Shown: positions 59,545 through 64,000 of the stretch, piece by piece
How the letters are laid out: the number at the start of each line of letters is the position of its first letter
Numbering within the stretch: the first letter of the stretch is position 1
DNA from: Callorhinus ursinus
Lineage: Eukaryota > Chordata > Mammalia > Carnivora > Otariidae
DNA: 64,000 nucleotides
Assembly (NCBI RefSeq): GCF_003265705.1
Contig: NW_020313005.1
Span: 21,929,615 to 21,993,614, forward strand
Direction: 5' to 3'
The notes under the pieces: model-generated
What the model was told of the DNA's origin: nothing
Seen by the model: the letters and a program-made list of their open reading frames with translations, nothing else
The model's database searches: none
Position numbers and translations under genes: made by a program

Positions 59545-59762
59545 GGGATGCCTTGGGATGCCTGGGGGGCTCAGTCAGTTGAGCATTTGCCTTTGGCTCA
59601 GGTCATGATCCCAGGGTCTTGGGATCAAGTCCCGCATCAGGCTCCTTGCTTAGCAGGGAGCCTGCTTCTCCCTCTCCTTCTGCCGCTTCCCCTGCTTATG
59701 TGTGCACTCTCTCTCTCTCTCTCTGACAAATAAATAAAAAAAAAAAAAAAAAAAAAAAAAAA
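59545..59762 (+). mobile_element. Can-SINE, first of a tandem pair
   Basis: The first 9-10 bases of the head are doubled (gggatgcctt then gggatgcctgg). Then tcaggtcatgatcccaggg, gatcaagtcccgcatcagg, CT-rich body and a long pure A tail of about 30 bases. Inserted in the RT region of old L1 element E. The long unbroken tail suggests a young copy. Confidence 0.95.
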
Positions 59763-59765
59763 GAG

Positions 59766-59952
59766 TGGCGCCTGGGTGGCTCAGTTGGTTGAGCATCCAG
59801 CACTTGCTTTTTGCTCAGGTCATGATCTCATGGGTTCTGGGATCAAGGTCAGCATCAAGCTGCACACTTAGTGGGGGTCTGCTTGGTGACGCTCTCCCTC
59901 TGCTCCTCCCCCCTTCTCTCTCTCTAAAATAAATAAATAAATCTCTAAAAAG
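59766..59952 (+). mobile_element. Can-SINE, second of a tandem pair
   Basis: Starts ggcgcctgggtggctcag right after aagagt at the A tail of the first SINE. More diverged body (gatctcatgggttctggg, caaggtcagcatcaagctgc), CT-rich part and a short aaataaataaataaatctc tail. The old L1 resumes after it. The order of events is unclear: the cleaner SINE may have landed at the head of the older one. Confidence 0.93.
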
Positions 59953-61531
59953 AACATTGAAACTGTCATACACCATGATCAAGTGGGATTTATTCCAAGG
60001 ATTCAAGGATGGATCAACATTCACAAATTAACCAAAATGTTATACCACATTAATATAATAAAGGATAAAACTCATATAATCATTTCAATAGATGCAGAAA
60101 AAGTTGATAATATTAATACCCATTCATGATAAAAACTCTTAAAAGGTCAGTATAAATAAACCTATCTCCACATGATAAAGGCTATATATGACAAGCCCAC
60201 AGCTCACATCAACTACTTAATGGTGAAAAGCTAAAAGCTTTTTCCTCTAACATCGAGGAGAAGACAAGGATGCCCATTCTCGCCACTTTTATTCAATATA
60301 GTAGTGGAAGCCCAGCCAGAGCAATTAGGCAAGAAAAAGAAATAAAAGACACTCAAATTGAAATAGAAATAGAATTGTATCTATTTGCAGATGACATGGT
60401 ATTATATATGGAAACCCTAGACTCCACCAAAAAACTGTTAAAACTAATAAATGAATTTACTAAAGTTACAGTTTTTCAAAATCAATATACAAAAATCAGT
60501 TGTGCTTTTATATTCTAACAACAATCAGAAAGAAAAAGTAAGTAAACATTCCCATTTACAATTGCATCAAAAAATGAAATATTTAACAATAAAATTAATC
60601 AAGGAGGTGAAAGATCTGTCCACTAAAAATCATAAGACATTGATGAAAGAAATCAAGGATGACACATATAAATGGAAAGATTTTCTTGCTCATGGATTAG
60701 AAGAATTAGTATTGTTAGAATATCCATACTACCCACTGTCACCTACAGATTTAGTGAAATCTTTATCAAAACTCCAATGGCATTGTTCATAGAACACAGA
60801 ATCCTAAAATTTGTATGAAATCACAACATACCCCAAATGTCCAAAACAATATTAAGAAAAAAGAACAAAGCTGGAAGCATCATGTTCCCTTCTTTCAAGC
60901 TATATTATAAAACTAAAACTATAGTAATCAAAATAGCATGGTATTGACATAAAATAGTGACACAAATCAATGGAACAGAATAGGGAGCCCAGAAACAAAC
61001 TTATGTGTATATCAATTTACAACAAAGGAGCCAAGAACATACAGTGGGAAAAGGATAATCTCTTTAATAAATGGTGTTGGGAAAACTGGACAGTCACATG
61101 CAAAAGAATGAAACTGGACTACAGTCTTATTCCATGCACAAAAATCAAATAAAATGGATTAAAGATTTGGACATAAGATTTGAAACCATAAAACTCCCAG
61201 AAGGAAACATCAGAGGTTAGCACCCTGACATTGGTTTTGGCAATTATTTTTGTTTTTTGCTATTTTGTTATAGCTATTTTTGCTATAACACCAAAAGCAA
61301 AGGCAAAAAAGCAAAAATAAATAAGATCACAACCTACTATAAAGCTTCTTCACAGCAAAGAAAATCATCAACAAATTGAACAAGCAACCTGTAGAATGGG
61401 AGAAAATATTTACAATCCATATATCTGACAATGAGTTAATATCCAAAATATATAAGAAACTCATATACCTCAATAACAAAAAGCAAACAATCAGATTTAA
61501 AAATGCATGGAGAAACTGAATATACATTTTT

Positions 61532-61629
61532 CTGCACTGGGTGTTATATGCAACTAATGAATCGTTGAACACTACATCAAAAACTAATGATGTATTATAT
61601 ATTGGCTAATTGAACATAATAAAAAAAAC
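61532..61629 (+). mobile_element. Short young-type L1 3' tail
   Basis: ctgcactgggtgttatatgc, then aatgaatcgttgaacact, then catcaaaaactaatgatgt and an A tail. About 98 bp, matching the last ~95 bp of the L1 at 31899-38947. It interrupts late ORF2 of old element E. Flanks atacatttttc and aacatattttcc are the decayed target duplication. Confidence 0.9.
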
Positions 61630-62560
61630 ATATTTTCCAAAAACCACATACAAATGTTCAACACATACATGTAAAAATGCCTGACATCAGTAATCATTAG
61701 GTAAATGCAATTCAAAACCACAGTGACACATCACTTCATACCTGTTAGAATGGTTATCAACAAAAAGACAAGAGATAACAAGTGTTGGTTGGCAAGGCTG
61801 TGGAAAATAAGGAACCCTCCTGCACTGCTGGTAGGAATGCAAATTGGTGCAACCACTATGAAAAACAGTATGGATGTTTCCCAAAATATTTAAAATAGAA
61901 CTACCATGTGATCCAACAACCTCACTCCTGGGTATATATCCAAAGGAGTTGAAAACAGGATATTAAAGAGATATCTGAACCCTCATGTTCATTGTAGAAT
62001 TATTTACAATTGCCAAGATATGGAAACCAAGATATATAATGGAATATTATTCAGCCATGAGGAAGAAGGAAGTCCTGCCATTTGCAACAGCATGGGTGCA
62101 CCTTAAGGGCATTATGCTAAGTAAAATAAGCCAGGTAGACATAGATGATAGAGCCCAACATGATATCACTTATAGTGGAAACTTAAAAAAAAAAATGTCA
62201 AACTCTTAAAGACAGCTATATAAAAGTGGTTGCCAAGGGCTGGGGGTGTGACAGAAATAGAGTGAGGTTTGTAAAAGATGAAATTTCAGCTAGCTATAAG
62301 ATGAGTAAGTTCTGAGACTCTAATATAAAACCTGGTGGCTAGAGTTGATTACACTGACTTATATGGTTTTAATTTGTAAAAAGAGTAGAATTTAAATATT
62401 CTGACCAAAAAAATAAGTGAATATGCAATATGATGGATGTATTGATTGACTAGATGGTGGGAATAGTTTCACAATGTATATGTACATCAAATGTACACTT
62501 TACATATCTTCCAGTTTTATTTGTCAACGATACCTCAATAAAGCTGAGAAAAAGAAATTC

Positions 62561-63538
62561 TATTGAATAGAAAAAACTGAAAGACTTATAGCAACAGCTA
62601 TATCCTAGGTGGATCTCGGAGAGAAAAATGAAGCAGCCAATGCAAGTTGCAGAGAAATACAATCAGTGTAAGTATATGTATGCATAGGCGATAGCATGAC
62701 AAAATTATATTATTTAGAAGGACAAATATTTGGTAGGATTATAAACCAAGCAGAGGAATGATAAACTTATAATGCAAAACAGTAGTTACTTATGAAGTGA
62801 CTAAATAGGGAGTGGGGTCGGAAATGTACAGGAAGGATATCTAAAAGTCATACATATGTTTGATACATTTCATACATTTTCATGCATTTTCCTTAGGTTT
62901 ACTCACTATTCAATAAAGAAAAGTTTTTAACAAAAGATGTGAAGGTGGTTATTAAGAAAAAAATTAAGTATAATAGCTAAAATTGGAAAAAGAAAGAAGA
63001 GGTGAGAGAGGGAAACTAATGTACACAGGCTAAAATTCTCACCTTTCATGCCAGTGAATGAAGAGATATTCTCTAAATCTGATAAATTAAAAATGGAGGA
63101 ATAAAGACTCTATTTAAGATGTGGTGACAAGTTCTAGAACCAAACGGAGAAGGAGTTAAAAGTGATTATCTCAGAGGTATTAAACTAGGATGGAGAAATT
63201 GGGGCAGGAAAATTTTTCTTTCATTGTGTATTTATGATTTTTTAAAGCATCTTCATACTTTAAATTGCATGTATTTATATGCATATACACACATTTACAC
63301 ACAGGTAATGCGTGTAAAGTTACACACATATATATATATTTAAAAAGATTTTATAATTGTTAAAAGTTCAAAAGTCAAGGAAGTATTTCTGTAAGTGCTT
63401 AGATTTAAAGTGAACTATCTTACATATTGAATATTAACATTAAGTCTTAAACTTCCAGTAATTGAATCTCTACCTGATAAAAGCTCCTTGCAGATATTTT
63501 TTTTCGCTATATCAACTCTCAGCCTACTTCACTGTTTT
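62561..63538. other. Intergenic, possible old LINE 3' ends
   Basis: Bases 62750-62920 (gtagttacttatgaagtgac, then gggagtggggtcgg and tttcatacattttcatgc) look like a decayed L1ME-type 3' end, and 63150-63300 is similar. Too diverged to name. A short AT run lies at 63328-63338. Confidence 0.4.
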
Positions 63539-63553
63539 CTGTTTATCCTTCTT

Positions 63554-63740
63554 TTTTTCTAAATATTTTATTTATTTGAGAGAGAGGTGGGGAAGTTCAG
63601 AGGAAGAGGGAGAATCTTAAGCAGACTCCCTGCTGAGCGCAGAGCCTGCCCCGGGGCTTGATCTCAGACCCCTGAGATCATGACCTGAGCAAAAAATCAG
63701 GAGTTGGATGCTTAACGGACTGAGGCACCCCTGTGTCCCT
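63554..63740 (-). mobile_element. Can-SINE with perfect 15-bp target duplication
   Basis: Reversed element: tttttctaaatattttattt at left and gaggcacccctgtgtccct at right. Flanks ctgtttatccttctt at 63539-63553 and 63741-63755 are identical. The body is diverged, so it is older than the duplication alone suggests. Confidence 0.94.
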
Positions 63741-64000
63741 CTGTTTATCCTTCTTGACATGAATCCCCTTTTTTTCCTGCCAGAACGACTCCTCCCCAAC
63801 TCCCCACCTCTGCATGACCAAAACGTAACAGTCCTTCAAGGCATGAGTCAAATGTACATCATCCACCTTGGCTTCCCTGCTACATGGCAGCTCAGATAAA
63901 CACTCCCTCGTAAAAACTCCTGAACTCCCTTTTTTTTAGGTGATGTTATACTTTCTCACCCCCAAACAAAAACCAAACCAAAACATAGTTGTGTAAATGT

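Larger units (their letters stand above)
55205..62560 (+). mobile_element. Long old LINE-1 (L1MA-age), element E
   Basis: 7.36 kb including about 0.5 kb of later insertions. 5' UTR starts near atggttcaagatggcaatat and is GC-rich to about 57150, with repeated modules. ORF1 is mostly gone; only its end remains (57280-57390, cttacaagaaatgttatag). ORF2: endonuclease from about 57890 (GDLNT text at 58315-58333), reverse transcriptase with FADD at 60384-60395 inside the frame 60270-60518, and a Cys-rich end near 61785-61840. The 3' UTR ends atacctcaataaagctgag, the usual L1MA/MB ending. Many stops and frameshifts. Two SINEs and a young L1 tail are inserted. Confidence 0.88.

Noticed and set aside
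7206..63740. tRNA genes at the SINE heads
   Set aside because: The heads resemble tRNA A and B boxes but cannot fold into a complete functional tRNA and are followed by SINE bodies. They are SINEs, not tRNA genes.

Overview
The window is AT-rich mammalian intergenic DNA with no host gene I can recognise. The organism is most likely a caniform carnivore other than a dog (bear, seal, mustelid or raccoon relative). At least nineteen complete or partial tRNA-derived Can-SINEs are present, of the type starting gcgcctgggtggctcag and ending in a CT-rich stretch plus caaataaataaataaaatc. Their bodies differ from both the dog SINEC_Cf type and the felid type as I know them. The young LINE-1 copies carry a 5' UTR start and 3' tail of the carnivore kind.

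Layout. 1-18.8 kb: mostly unassigned sequence with a hAT-type MER element, L2, MIR and MaLR remnants, Can-SINEs, a 37-bp minisatellite and simple repeats. 18.8-40.2 kb: a stack of LINE-1 elements, all on the + strand. Three old, decayed L1s come first (about 18.84-22.19, 22.23-26.99 and 27.24-31.90 kb), then a nearly full-length younger L1 (31.90-38.95 kb), then another old ORF2 piece (38.95-40.2 kb). 40.2-54.6 kb: unassigned sequence, a 5'-truncated young L1 carrying a SINE, two MIRs, an MLT1 solo LTR inside an older LINE-like element, and a low-repeat stretch near 47.5-47.9 kb that could be a conserved non-coding element. 54.6-62.6 kb: a SINE, an old L1 3' end and a second long but much older L1 (55.2-62.6 kb), itself hit by two tandem SINEs and a short young L1 tail. 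62.6-64 kb: unassigned sequence plus a SINE.

The only long protein-coding sequence belongs to the young L1: ORF1 (RNA-binding coiled-coil protein) and ORF2 (endonuclease plus reverse transcriptase). Both are broken: one frameshift in ORF1, four frameshifts and two premature stops in ORF2. This copy cannot now make intact proteins unless some breaks are sequence errors. The Can-SINEs have no proteins of their own and depend on L1 ORF2 for insertion. The target-site duplications and A-rich tails seen here are the marks of that process. I found no new gene system. The more interesting points concern how the L1 and SINE copies inserted, truncated and rearranged, plus an antisense open frame in the young L1 5' UTR.
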